A stretch of 44,416 nt of DNA from Welwitschia mirabilis (taxonomy: Eukaryota; Gnetophyta; Gnetopsida; Welwitschiales), in NCBI GenBank assembly GCA_051453625.1, contig JBOZIK010000001.1:2954320-2998735 (forward strand), read 5' to 3'. The notes below the pieces were generated by a model that saw only the letters and a list, made by a program, of their open reading frames with translations, was not told where the DNA came from and did not search any database. Shown here piece by piece: positions 34,483 through 44,416 of the stretch (position 1 is its first letter; each line of letters opens with the position of its first letter). The translations under genes and the position numbers were made by a program.

Positions 34483-34582
34483 NNNNNNNNNNNNNNNNNN
34501 NNNNNNNNNNNNNNNNNNNNNNNNNNNNNNNNNNNNNNNNNNNNNNNNNNNNNNNNNNNNNNNNNNNNNNNNNNNNNNNNNN
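34483..34582. other. Assembly gap (100 N, nominal size)
   Basis: One hundred N, probably a placeholder length. Confidence 0.97.
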
Positions 34583-35989
34583 TAGGTAGATAAATGGAAA
34601 TCTAAGAATATTTCACTTACAATAAAATTCATGGTCTGTAAATGTATTCTAGATTTTACTCATACTCATTATTCTTCTTACTGACTTCTTCAAAGTATTC
34701 CTATAAAGATATAGAGGCTATTTTAAGAAGTTATATCTAGTCATTATCTAACACCTAAAATTATTTTACTAGAGTGATTTGAAATATTTTTGTCTCCCAA
34801 AAAGGATGGGTAAAATTAATTTTATTAATTATTTTAATCAATTTCAAACTTAATTTAATAGATATATCTTATAAGTAGTTAATGAATCTAGTCTCATTAC
34901 TTATTTATTTTTGAATAGATTGACTAATGTCTTATTAAACATTAGTCTATTTAAAAGATATCTATTCTATTAATTGGATAGTATTCCTATATAAAACTAA
35001 AATTGAAGATATTCATGCTTTTCAAAGCATCTAAAAGACATGAAAATCCATTTGTCATCTTATAACTTGACAAGATATTGCAAAATAATTAAATTCATAG
35101 TGGCTTCTTAACTGTTTTAAATATTCTTAAAAAAGCATGCTATACTTATGCTAGTACTAGTTCTTGATCTATTATATGAATCTAAAATATGCTAGAATAT
35201 ATAACTATTATGCTAAAAATTATAAAGTTTGTATTAAGATTTATTTATTTTGGAGGGATATTTGTTATACAAATCTAAGTTTCTATCAAATACATTTAAT
35301 CTAGTAGTTAATTTTAATTACATTCATGTTAAAATTATCCTTAAAAAATTTTTCAAAACAACTTGGTAATCATAACTAAAGGCTCTTAACCATGTAATTT
35401 ATTAAATATTTAGATTTTAAAAAAAAAAAGGCAGAGAGTTAGTTACATATAATACATAGATGAAATTAAAAAGCATCAAGCATTTTTAAATTAACAAAGT
35501 GTTTTAATTAGTAAGATGTACCTATTCTTAAGAACTATTGTTAGATGTTTCTTCAAGTTAGAAAATCAGTTGATAGTCACAACTAAAGGCTTTTAACCAT
35601 GTAATTTATTAAATATCTAGATTTAAAAAAAGGCAGAGAGTTAGTTACATTTAATACATAGATGAAATTAGAAAGCATCAACCATTTTTTAAATTAACAA
35701 AGTGTTTTAATTAGTAAGATGTACCTATTCTTAAGAACTATTATCAAATGTTTCTTCAAGTTAGAAAATACCTAGGACAAGAGTAAAGATGAAGAATTAC
35801 TTTCTTAAATAGTTGTCTTAACAAATAGTTATTTTATCAATTTATTTTCTAATTAACATGTATTAACTAGTTTAATATATTTTTAGAATTGCGAACATCT
35901 ATAAAGAAATAGTATTAATAAATATATTAATAATACTTTATTTTCTAATGTAACTATAAACAATACATTAAAGGCTATCATAAGAAGGT
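34583..35989. other. AT-rich stretch without recognised gene
   Basis: Only a tandem duplication (35363-35769) stands out. No domain was seen on either strand. Confidence 0.5.
35363..35769. repeat. Tandem duplication, 207-bp unit, two copies
   Basis: Copy one runs from 35363 and copy two from 35570. They share long exact runs such as GGCAGAGAGTTAGTTACAT and GTGTTTTAATTAGTAAGATG and differ at only a few per cent of positions by eye, mostly in the length of A and T runs. Confidence 0.93.
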
Positions 35990-37230
35990 TTGGAGTTCTA
36001 CAAATGAGGTCAGGAGCTATGGTTTGAAAGTGTTCCATGATCGGTAGGGATGGTTTCAAGTGAGGAAGCCATAGCACACAGGGACAGTTCTAGCTAAGCA
36101 TCAAGAATTTTTAGTAAGTTAAGATTATTATCCTTGTATTAAGTTGATTTGAATTATATTTTAGCACAGGGAACCAGGCCTTCAAAATGAATAAGATGCA
36201 GTTCTCTAAAGAAGAAAACACCTTAGTCTTAAACATAAATAAAAATGCATGTTCTAAAATAGAGAAAAGATTACAACATAGCTTGATAGGTAAGTTTATT
36301 TCTTGTAACCCAAGGCTTAGGTTGGACCTTATAAGGAAGTGGGTAGCCACTAAATGGACAAGGGTTTATAAAATGTAAGTTATTATCATGCTAAAAGGTC
36401 TGATTCTCTGTCAGTTCAATAATGAGTAGGACAAAGATGAGGTAAGCACTAAAGGCACTTAGTTCTTTAAGACAAGTGATCTAGCTTTAGCTAAGTGGAT
36501 ACTTAGGGTGTAAGTGAACCTATAGCTATTTAAGAAATTACCTATATAGATTTAAATTCATATATTTGCTCTTGAGTTCTAGGACAAGTATCTTTTGAAA
36601 ATAATTGCCTCACAATTTGGATAACTAATCAAGTTGAACAAAATAACTATCAAGCAAACTAGGCTTGTTCTAGTAAGCTTCTGTGTTTGGATCAGTATTA
36701 AAGAGATAAAGGAAATTTAATCTGATGGATTTAAATCGAAATGGGAAACATATGATCTCAAGGTAACTTACAAGAATCTCCTGATAACATGCAGGATATG
36801 TGAAAAAATAGGACATACACCAGAGAGATGTATTAGGGTTAGAAAAAAATGCACACATTATAAGAAAAAAGGAAATGATAGTAAATGATGTAGAAAGAGG
36901 TAAAAAGAGATCTACTCGTCTTATGGAAAATTAAGACACAACTAAAATAAATATTGGTATAAATAGAAAAAGAAAAAATGATTAAGAACATAATGACATA
37001 TCCTAAAGAAAAGAAAGATAAAGAAAATTGTAATAACAATCCATTTCAACATCTAACAAAAGAGGAGGAAGAGATTATCTAAACTGAGAAATAGATAAAT
37101 AAAGAGAATTCAATTAATGTTAAAACTCACATGAAAGGAACACCTAACAATAGAGTACAGAGAGATAGGGATGCAGTAAAAAATGTGGCAAATAGTTCCC
37201 AAGAAACAATTAAGGGTACATTAAAATAAT
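35990..37230 (+). pseudogene. ORF1 of an L1-type LINE (DUF4283-like plus CCHC knuckle)
   Basis: ORF1 proteins of plant L1 elements bind the element RNA. The plus strand is open at 36187-36378 (EENTLVLNI, HSLIGKFISCNPRLRLDLIR, KWVATKW). Broken frames then give TSDLALAKWILRV, DKYLLKIIASQFG, TIKQTRLVLVSFCVWI and SKWETYDLKVTYKNL. This is the order of the DUF4283 domain (LVGKF.....F....I...W; W.......PL; L..IAS..G.PL; A...V.I; V.YE). A perfect CX2CX4HX4C knuckle, CRICEKIGHTPERC, lies at 36790-36831. Beyond it are lysine-rich, broken frames. The start is uncertain. Confidence 0.75.
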
Positions 37231-37259
37231 ATTAAGAGATGTCCAAGGAGGGGTGTAAA

Positions 37260-38035
37260 CAAACCTAATGGAGTGCATCATCTAGAATTGTAGGGGTTTA
37301 CGATCCCCTTATAAAAAGAAGTAAAAGATTTAATTAACAAATATAATATAAGTTTGGTCTATTTATAGGAGATGATGATGTGTAACAACATAAGGTTAAG
37401 TAATTTTTGGCATCATTGAAACAAATTCACTGTGGTAGCATAAGGAAACTCATGGGGTATTATGATCCTAATAAAAAAAGAAGCATGATTAGTTCATAGC
37501 AATAGACATCATCTAAAAATGTACCTTAAAGAGGAATGTTGGACCATAACAAATCTTCACAACTCACAAAATAATATAAACAAAGCTTTAAAGCTAAATG
37601 AATTATTGAATTCAATTAAGAATAAAATAAAATGAATAGTCATTAATTACTTTAACTAGTTTCTTCATAGGTGGGAAAAAATAGGAGATGAAAGTTGGAA
37701 TAGTAAGAGAGCTGAGATCCTTAAGGACTTCATGGTGAAAGAAAAATCTTTCAGACATCCCAGTGATAGGATGCAACTTCATGTGATCTAATAGAAGAGT
37801 CAGAGGTAACCAAAAATTTCTAGAAATGATAGAATTTTAATGGGAAAGAAAAAAACTAAAATGATAATTAAGGCATTGGGTCTAAATAGAATGGCTATGG
37901 ACCATAGGCCAATCAAATTCAAAATCAGAATGATAACATTCCTAAGATCCCGATTCAAAATAAAGAGATATTGAATCATAAGGAATAAAACTAGAAACAT
38001 GATAGAAAAGATTTAGGACCAACATGACAATATCC
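37260..38035 (+). pseudogene. Endonuclease domain of the LINE
   Basis: The apurinic-type endonuclease nicks target DNA. The plus strand reads NCRGLRSPYKKEVKDLINKY at 37286, SLVYL-E, then NSWGIMILIKKEA, EEC-TI-N, WEKIGDESWNSKRAEILKDF, and near 37890 MAMDHRPIKF. These match NCRGL..P.....L..L......V.LQET, the G....W midsection and SDHRPI at the end of plant L1 endonucleases. The Gln of the QET motif and the Ser of SDH are changed. Stops occur. Confidence 0.75.
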
Positions 38036-38039
38036 TACC

Positions 38040-39500
38040 AATTACTTTTCTATAGAGGCTTAAACACTCTTAAAGTTTATTTTAAGGAATGGATATGTAA
38101 AGATAAAAAGGATCTGAAACAAGAGTTACAAAAGATTCAAATAGAGCAAGAACTTAGGAAAGATCAAGTAATTTAAGGGCTAAAGAATATAAATACCTCC
38201 AAGAATTACAAGAAATAACTTCAGAAAAAGAACATTACACTAAGGAAATATCTAGAATCAAGTGGCTTCAAGAAGGGAATAAGCACATTAAATTATTCTT
38301 TCACCAAGCTAATTAACATAGAATAGATAACAGAATTAGAAAACTTAATATCAAAGACCAAATGCTTAAACATAAAGAGGTCATCATTGGAAAAATAAAA
38401 TCATACATTAAAAACATCTAGGAATGGGAGGATATCGCTCTTGAGCTAATTCAAATAGAAAAGAAAATTTAAAATGAAGATAATACAAGTCTAAATAATT
38501 GGATAGGTAGAGGATAAATGAAATGAGCAATCCAAACAATGAAAAATAATAGATCCCCAAGCCTGGATGGGTGGCTGGTAGAATTAGTCAAGGCATATTT
38601 CTCTCTCCTAAGGAATATCTTACATGATGTCATGTAAGAAATCTTCAAAAACAAGCACATTCCAGTCGAGATGAATAGGACTCAAGCATTTTTTATCCAA
38701 AAAAAATGAGATGAAAGTAAAAAAAAGGATTACATACCTATATGAGTATGCAATGTACTATATAGAATCTTCACAAAAATACTGATAGTTCATACCACCC
38801 CTTGCTACTCAAGGTGATCTCCAAGAACCAAGAAGGCTTCATCCAATTCAAGTACATCCAAGAAAAAATTCTTTTAACACATGAGATCATTCATTTAATT
38901 AAGAAATATAAGATTTTTTTACTTCTTACTAAACTAAATATAGCAAAAGCATATGACTTAGTAAGCTATAGAGCCTTAAGAATTATCCTAATAAAAATCC
39001 ACTTCAACTCAAATATTACTAATCTCTAGCTAAACATGCAAGTCTCAATCAAATTATATATAGAATTAAATAATAATTGATTAGAATTTTTCTTAATAGA
39101 GCATGGCTTAAGGTAGGAATACCCCTTAGCCTCATACCTCTTTTTAATCATAATAGATGTTTTGCAAAATGATGCTTAAAAGAAATGAAGTCTCGTGGAT
39201 TAAAATTAGAAATCAAACATTCATGAATAATCACTACACAAATGACATAATTATAATGATTTAATCCACTAGTCAATATGTCACAGTTATTAAAAATACA
39301 ATGAACTTTCTCACCAAGGCTATAGAACTTAAAAAAAAACTGAAACAAGTTTAGAATTCACATTATTAGCATAAGCCTTATGAAGAGAAGCGATATCATT
39401 AGAATATTAGAAGTCAAGCTAAGAGACCTATAGGACATATATCTAGAAATTCCTCTCAGAAACTGACATAGAATTCTACCCAGAAGCTCCATTCCATAAA
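38040..39500 (+). pseudogene. Reverse transcriptase of the LINE
   Basis: Plus-strand fragments follow L1 RT order: NKHIKLFFHQAN, IRKLNIKDQ, AIQTMKNNRSPSLDGW (family: A...M...K.PGPDG), VISKNQEGFIQFKYIQEKIL, then LLTKLNIAKAYDLVSYRALR at 38931 and QVSIKLYIELN. Near 39235-39246 stands HYTNDIIIM. Motif A should be KLDISKAYD and motif C FADD or YADD. Here the catalytic Asp is Asn in both (KLNIAKAYD, YTND), each a G-to-A change. The element cannot have been active in this state. The 75-codon open stretch 38802-39029 is the best-kept part. Confidence 0.82.
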
Positions 39501-40100
39501 CATTTCAGAGGAAATGTAATACTTGATTAAATAGGTTTCTCTTTTCAAAAGCCAAAATTTAAATCGGTTTCTTTTTTCAAAAGCCAAAATTATCTTAATA
39601 AACACTGCCTGACCACTTCATTGAGATATATAGCATCCGTTACTGGTTCCCCCTTTCCCCCTCCAAGTCTATAATCAAAAACTTAATAAGATGCTAAAGA
39701 AGTTCATATATTCTGAAGGTAAGGATAAAATCTATATTCATCTTTGTAAATGAAACCTCATAGCTTGTCTTAGAGATTCTAGGATTGAAGGATTATAAGC
39801 CTAAGGATTACTTACACACAAGAGTTCATAAAACTATTAATAGATTATTTGTTGGTGGGTAATCATGAAGCAACATCATCAATCATAAGAATCCTTCATT
39901 GATAATAATTAGAGGGGAGTCATATCTTCAAATAAATTTCTCAAGAACTAGAAGAAAATTGAATGAATTAGGCATGACTAATGAAGATACAGCAAAATCT
40001 ATCTTAATAAAAAAAGATGGAAAAGATGAAAAAGGGAAGAGATCATGGTAGGGGTAGATCCTAATTAAAGATCATAGCAGGCTCTTAACTAGGCTTAGTT
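39501..40100 (+). pseudogene. C-terminal region and 3' end of the LINE
   Basis: From about 39680 the plus strand reads KLNKMLKKFIYSEGKDKIYI, then HLCK-NLIACLRDSRIEG. This matches the segment after RT in plant L1 elements (I.K..R.FLW.G......HLVKW...C.PK..GGLGI). A local 32-bp duplication lies at 39534-39592. No clear poly-A tail or RNase H domain was found; the sequence runs into the LTR of element C at 40167. Confidence 0.6.
39534..39592. repeat. Short tandem duplication, 32-bp period, two copies
   Basis: GGTTTCTCTTTTCAAAAGCC followed by AAAATT occurs at 39534 and again at 39566. Confidence 0.9.
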
Positions 40101-40166
40101 AATCAAACAAGGCACGCAAGTATCTTCTACATGCCTAATTTGTTAATCCTATCAAGATAACAATAA

Positions 40167-41253
40167 TGTTGTGATGTGCATTTATGTAATGTTTATGTCC
40201 TGAGTAGAATCTTGTTAATCACAAATAATAATACATAAACACAACACACTAATATAAATAAGAGTTAACATGGATGTTGTAATCCATCAAAGGTTAAAGG
40301 AGGCAATAAGAGAACTGCTTTAAAAAAAAATACTTATATCCTAATCTATAGAAATAACTTGCAATGCATGAAAGTAAAGTAAAATACACTTGTGCAAAGA
40401 TAATCTAGGAAAAGAAAACAACAATGCACTTATCCTAAGCTAACTAAGCACAACCTTGACAAAGGTTGCCCTCATAACCTATATCACTAGAGAAACTATC
40501 ACCAGATCTAAAGCAACATAAGCTATAAGGGAGAGAAACATTCACATATTAAAAGAATAAAAAAAATGTTTTGTATTAAGAATCGAATAACATCTGTGTT
40601 ATAAAGTAACCACACCTCAATAGAGGAAATACTGTCCAACACCAAGAAAATGTCTCTCTGAAACTATAGGATGGATTTCTGACCCTTTAATTTCTTATCA
40701 CGAGAATTTTAGATGTAAATAAAGACGAGCAAGATTTAAGGATGCGATCTCTATTTATTGACTCAAACACATAATAACAAAGATAGAAAGTTGTAGGTAA
40801 ACATTATGGCTACACAAGGGGAAAACACAAATACAAGTGGCAGAATTTTGATGAATGTTTATTATAAAGTTACAATAGTGTTATCCGCCTGGTCATCCAG
40901 ATAATAGAGGAGATGATGCCATCTTATAATCAATCCACATCAGCTACCAGATAAACTTCAGTTAGCATCCAATTAGTATGGTTATCCATACAGTCATCTA
41001 AATGATAAGGTGGACGATGGCCTTCAATAATTTTTCAGTTATTACATTAGCCTCAATGTTTGTAGGAAGTTATCTTCAGAAATACAAAGTATTCATATTT
41101 GTTTAGAATATTATAAATTATTATAGAGATTACATATTTCCATCCTTTTCATCCTAGCTTTTCATATCACGGAGACCAAGAATTTACCTATCTATTTATC
41201 TACAAAACAACTTGAAATACCCTATCAAATATGCATAAGTTGGCAGTGCAACA
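40167..41253 (-). mobile_element. 3' LTR of element C (same family as A)
   Basis: On the plus strand it starts TGTTGTGATGTG and ends GGCAGTGCAACA, a full TG...CA pair over 1087 bp. It aligns with 10623-11889 from end to end and with 1-858. A polypurine tract follows, so the LTR is the 3' one of a minus-strand element whose body runs out of the window to the right. It contains two palindrome-bearing motifs (40891-40920 and 40993-41020). A TATA-like CAATAAATAG lies on the minus strand at about 40751-40760. Confidence 0.88.
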
Positions 41254-41268
41254 TAGTCTCCCACTTAG
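41254..41268 (-). promoter_or_regulatory. Polypurine tract of element C
   Basis: The minus strand reads CTAAGTGGGAGACTA directly before the LTR start. It is better preserved than the equivalent place of element A (859-873). Confidence 0.75.
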
Positions 41269-41774
41269 TCTTATCAGTTTCTGACAAAACTAGGTGGTAA
41301 ACACCATTTGCAAGCAAATTTATTAGACAATAAAACAACTAAGATACCTAAGGAAATTATCTCAGAAAGATGTATAGAAAGTTTAGACATAGAAAACTAA
41401 ATTTTTGAAAAATCAAAAAAAATAAATAAAAGACCTGCCATAAGCTTAGTTAATCAGTAGCTCGTGTTGTCATCTAGATGATAAAGGGGATGACAGGATT
41501 AGAAAAAAGGCTTTGAAATCTGAAACCTATGACAAAATTTTATTCTTATAGATAATCAGTTAAACCCCACTAGTGAAATAAACACTCAAGAACGAAAATT
41601 TGCCTCAATACAAATAAATCCTCATCTTGAGAATTCAAAGGTGATTATGTAAAATCAGAAAAAGTGAATACACCATGATAGAAAAAATTATATGTCTATA
41701 TCATATTAGAAGAGAGTTTTTAGTACAAAAAGTTTAAAAGGGGAGATACAGAATACAATGCAAAATCACTCCCC
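41269..41774 (-). other. 3' untranslated part of element C
   Basis: It lies between the end of the third ORF and the polypurine tract. It carries one near-perfect palindrome motif (GTCATCTAGATGATAAAGGG at 41469). No frame was found. The corresponding stretch is missing in element A. Confidence 0.5.
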
Positions 41775-43044
41775 TCATCTATACATGATGAATTGTGGCT
41801 TAGCAGCTAGCTCAAGAGCAGGGGAAGAATGAGGAGGATGCTCAAAATCCACAGAGAGATAGATGTCTAGAGATGTTATGATGGATTTGACTATCTCATT
41901 AACCTAGACATGAACTAACTCAGGAATATCTACAGTCACACTTTGCTAAATAGAGACAATGAACTGGTGCATGTCCACCATCTAGTCCTTCTTGTGCTGT
42001 ACTCTCCTCTCAATGGATAGGATCTATTACTCGACTATCTGCTCAAAAGTCTGGATCCTATGATTAATGCCTGGATACCTCTGTCCATGAAACCTCTAAT
42101 GGTCTTGGTGGTCTTAGCCAGGAGAGCCTAAATCTGCTCTAGAAAAAATACAACTTCAAGTCTCTATACCTGATATCTCTCTATCTCTCTTGGAACCTGT
42201 ATATCCATGTCCTGTAGATAGCGAGCAAATGTCTGTAGATGTGAAATGCACTGCTTACCCATGGGCTCTAGTATTCCAAATTGTCTAAAAAGAGCTAAGA
42301 GAAGGCATGGATAACCAAGTGTCTATAGGTGTCATGCCTCTATCATGGACCTAAGTCTCCTTCAGATAAAAGCCGGTAAGTCCATCTGCTCCCCCATGAT
42401 AAAAAACTGTCAAAATCTGTAGATGCATCACCATGGCATAAGTATCATGAAATAATGAACTAATGTTATGAATCAGTTCTTTATGTAGTACTCTGTAAGT
42501 GGGGATCAGCTAGGTAACATTTACCCCCTGTTAATCTGTAGTCGGGTCAGCTAGTATATCTAAAATAGCATCATAGGCTTGACACTTCTCTGTCTCACCA
42601 ACTGAATGAATGTGCATACTCCCAAGCCCTTCAAGATTTGTAATAACTACAATGTGGGATGGAAGTATGGCTATCTTATGATCTCGTATGAAGGTGATGA
42701 TCATGTTCTTAAGCTGACCACGAGCATCAAGTCACCTTTCTATATGCATGGTATCATATAATTCTCTCGTCTCTGATGCATAATAAGATCCATGTGCACA
42801 TATAATCTAATGAAGTCATAAATTTGTTAGTCTCTGATCTACCTTAGGCTCTATATAGCACTTGAAATCTTTAAGATGTTACTCAATATAGATGCTAGCA
42901 TTTTGAATGCTCAAGGATCAACCGTGTCAAGGTGGCGGATGTGCAAGATCTGCATGCTCAATCTCTAGCTCCACCAAAAGACTCACCTCCTACTCTATAG
43001 GCTCAGCCTTAGCCTCAACCTATTTAGCTCTATGCATACGAGGC
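41775..43044 (-). pseudogene. Third ORF of element C, main exon
   Basis: The minus-strand frame from 43044 runs PRMHRAK, VEAKAEPIE, LVELEIEHADLAHPPP, then AHGSYYASETRELYDTMHIE, IAILPSHIVVITNLEGLGSM, YRVLHKELIHNISSLFHDTY, AMVMHLQILTVFYHGGADGL, to about 42340. A shift follows, then LFRQFGILEPMGKQCISHLQ and ARYLQDMDIQVPREIERYQ. The end is helical (HRIQTFEQIVE, ILSIERRVQHKKDWMVDMHQ) with a Pro/Ser tail. Roughly a dozen stops interrupt it, and those I checked can arise by one C-to-T or G-to-A change. It is about 420 codons long. The product is unknown to me; the position is that of the extra ORF of Athila-like elements. The match to element A shows that it was once a protein. Confidence 0.68.
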
Positions 43045-43594
43045 CTACACAATCGAAAACACAAAAATTGTCATGTGAAAGCAGATAGACAAGTTGAAAA
43101 AATTGCATGGATATGCAATAACGACCCCTGAAATTGACGAAAAGCTAGCAAAAATATTGAAAATATGTCCTTCACCATCCTAAAAGATGCAATGCATCTC
43201 GAATTACCTAAACTGAGAGAAAAATGGAGAAAAACATGAAAAGTGCAAAAATGGTAGTTTTAATGGGCCCCACATGAAGTAAAAATTCAAAGTGCTCAAA
43301 CAAAAAAATCTAGTCTAGCAAAGTCATAGAACATATGGAACTGATTAATTTTTCTTAAAGGACGACTATGTTTCGACCCATGTTTTATGAGAAAATGAGT
43401 GCGAAAGATGAAAATATGAAAATACCTCGTAATATGCAAAAATGCTCATAACTTAAAAAATATGCGATGCAATTCAAATCCGTGAGTCTAAAAATAAAGA
43501 GCATGAAAAGCTAAGCAATATACATGAAAAAATATACATCAAAAGCTAAAAAATGAAAAAAAAAAATGAAAAATAGGAGGACAGAGAAACATAC
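43045..43594 (-). other. Putative intron before the third ORF of element C
   Basis: Donor ATGAG|GTATGT has its intron start at 43594; the acceptor TTGTGTAG|GCC ends at 43045 on the minus strand. It aligns with 2449-1886 of element A. The element C frame opens right at the acceptor. Confidence 0.48.
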
Positions 43595-44416
43595 CTCATT
43601 TTTGTAAATCTAGTGAAAACNNNNNNNNNNNNNNNNNNNNNNNNNNNNNNNNNNNNNNNNNNNNNNNNNNNNNNNNNNNNNNNNNNNNNNNNNNNNNNNN
43701 NNNNNNNNNNNNNNNNNNNNNNNNNNNNNNNNNNNNNNNNNNNNNNNNNNNNNNNNNNNNNNNNNNNNNNNNNNNNNNNNNNNNNNNNNNNNNNNNNNNN
43801 NNNNNNNNNNNNNNNNNNNNNNNNNNNNNNNNNNNNNNNNNNNNNNNNNNNNNNAACCAGTTGATGATGAAGCATCTAAAAGAGTTTTAGAAACAAAAAG
43901 GTCATCCAGAAAATTTAGGCTTAGATATGATCATTTAAGTGATAGTTCTGAAAAAAAATGCAGAAGGACAGAAAATCACACAGAAAACCAAGTAAACCAA
44001 AGAAAAAAGGACAAACATACAAGAAAGGAGAAAAACTATCACTGAAGAAAATAGACTATCTAGGTTGAAACCTACAAGAAAACTACATGAATGTGTCGAA
44101 ATAGAAAATGAAAGCAAGATAAACTCAAAACTCGATAAGATGCAAGGGAACTCATAAAAACTATGGAATGTAAAAATGTTCTTTTAAACTTTTGCAAATG
44201 CTCTTTTTTGAAAAAATGATTTAACATAAGCAAAAGCAAGAAAACTACTAAATTATTAAGGTCCTATGAAAGAATAAGAAAATGCAAAAATGACTTTGAA
44301 ATCCTAAACTCAAAAACCAAAGAAACATAGAGTGAAAATGGACACAAGAAACAAGGAGAATATTTTTTACCTCTCCTAAGTACTAACCTAACAAACTCTC
44401 AAAGAAAACATCATAA
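43595..44416 (-). other. Spacer of element C upstream of the putative intron, with gap
   Basis: No coding frame was found. Bases 43621-43854 are N (234). Both sides align with the spacer of element A (about 2450-3330). The rest of element C, including pol, would lie to the right of the window. Confidence 0.55.

Noticed and set aside
36670-37039. Minus-strand open frames at 36670-36858 and 36839-37039
   Set aside because: They are antisense to LINE ORF1, whose CCHC knuckle on the plus strand is unmistakable.
42907-43131. 74-codon plus-strand frame
   Set aside because: It is antisense to the third ORF and putative intron of element C; the minus-strand frame is supported by element A.
40167-44416. 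Reading A and C as one duplicated segment
   Set aside because: They differ in LTR length, third-ORF stops and the deletion near the LTR, and are separated by other elements; two separate family members fit better.

Overview
The window looks like nuclear DNA of a seed plant: it is strongly AT-rich, broken by six runs of N (a scaffolded assembly), and filled with plant-type LTR retrotransposons and an L1-like LINE. I found no intact host gene, tRNA or rRNA. Nearly every long open frame is an accident or a fragment of a decayed element. The decay has a direction. Against the family consensus most changes are C-to-T or G-to-A, as expected for old, methylated, deaminating repeats.

Layout. (1) Element A, from before base 1 to 11889, minus strand: a nearly complete Athila/Tat-type Ty3/gypsy element. 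Its 3' LTR lies at 1-858 (truncated by the window edge) and its 5' LTR at 10623-11889. A tRNA-Asp-type primer site, gag with a zinc knuckle, protease, RT, RNase H and integrase follow in canonical order. A third ORF of unknown function lies between integrase and the 3' LTR. (2) 11890-16114: mostly unassigned AT-rich DNA, with two decayed plastid fragments side by side (start of atpA, end of atpB). (3) 16115 onward: the edge of another LTR with a tRNA-iMet-type primer site (element H), cut by a gap. (4) Element E, 16393 to about 19200, plus strand: a Ty1/copia LTR with an 82-bp minisatellite in its leader, joined almost directly to RT and RNase H. (5) Element B, about 19830-34400, minus strand: a second Athila/Tat-type element. 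Its pol is split by element D and its leader by a copia solo LTR (element F, about 31535-32830, plus strand). (6) Element D, 20905-30390, minus strand: a Tekay/Del-like gypsy element with very long LTRs (3.9 and 3.7 kb), a primer site, a polypurine tract and gag, but no pol. It is flanked by a 5-bp target duplication (TTACC/TTACT), and the host pol frame resumes in phase across it. (7) 34583-36000: unassigned, with a fresh 207-bp tandem duplication. (8) About 36000-40100: an L1-type LINE, plus strand (DUF4283-like ORF1 with CCHC knuckle, endonuclease, RT), inactive. (9) Element C, 40167 to the window end, minus strand: 3' LTR and 3' internal part of a second member of family A.

How it fits together. 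This is a nested repeat landscape, and insertion order can be read from interruptions (D and F into B). The most informative part is the comparison of A with C. Two independently decayed copies keep the same reading frame in the third ORF, and the same splice-like donor and acceptor about 550-560 nt apart. This suggests that the family once expressed a 3' protein from a spliced RNA. A CpG-rich palindromic motif recurs in the LTRs and next to the primer site and polypurine tract. All identity statements are by eye; no alignment or database search was run.
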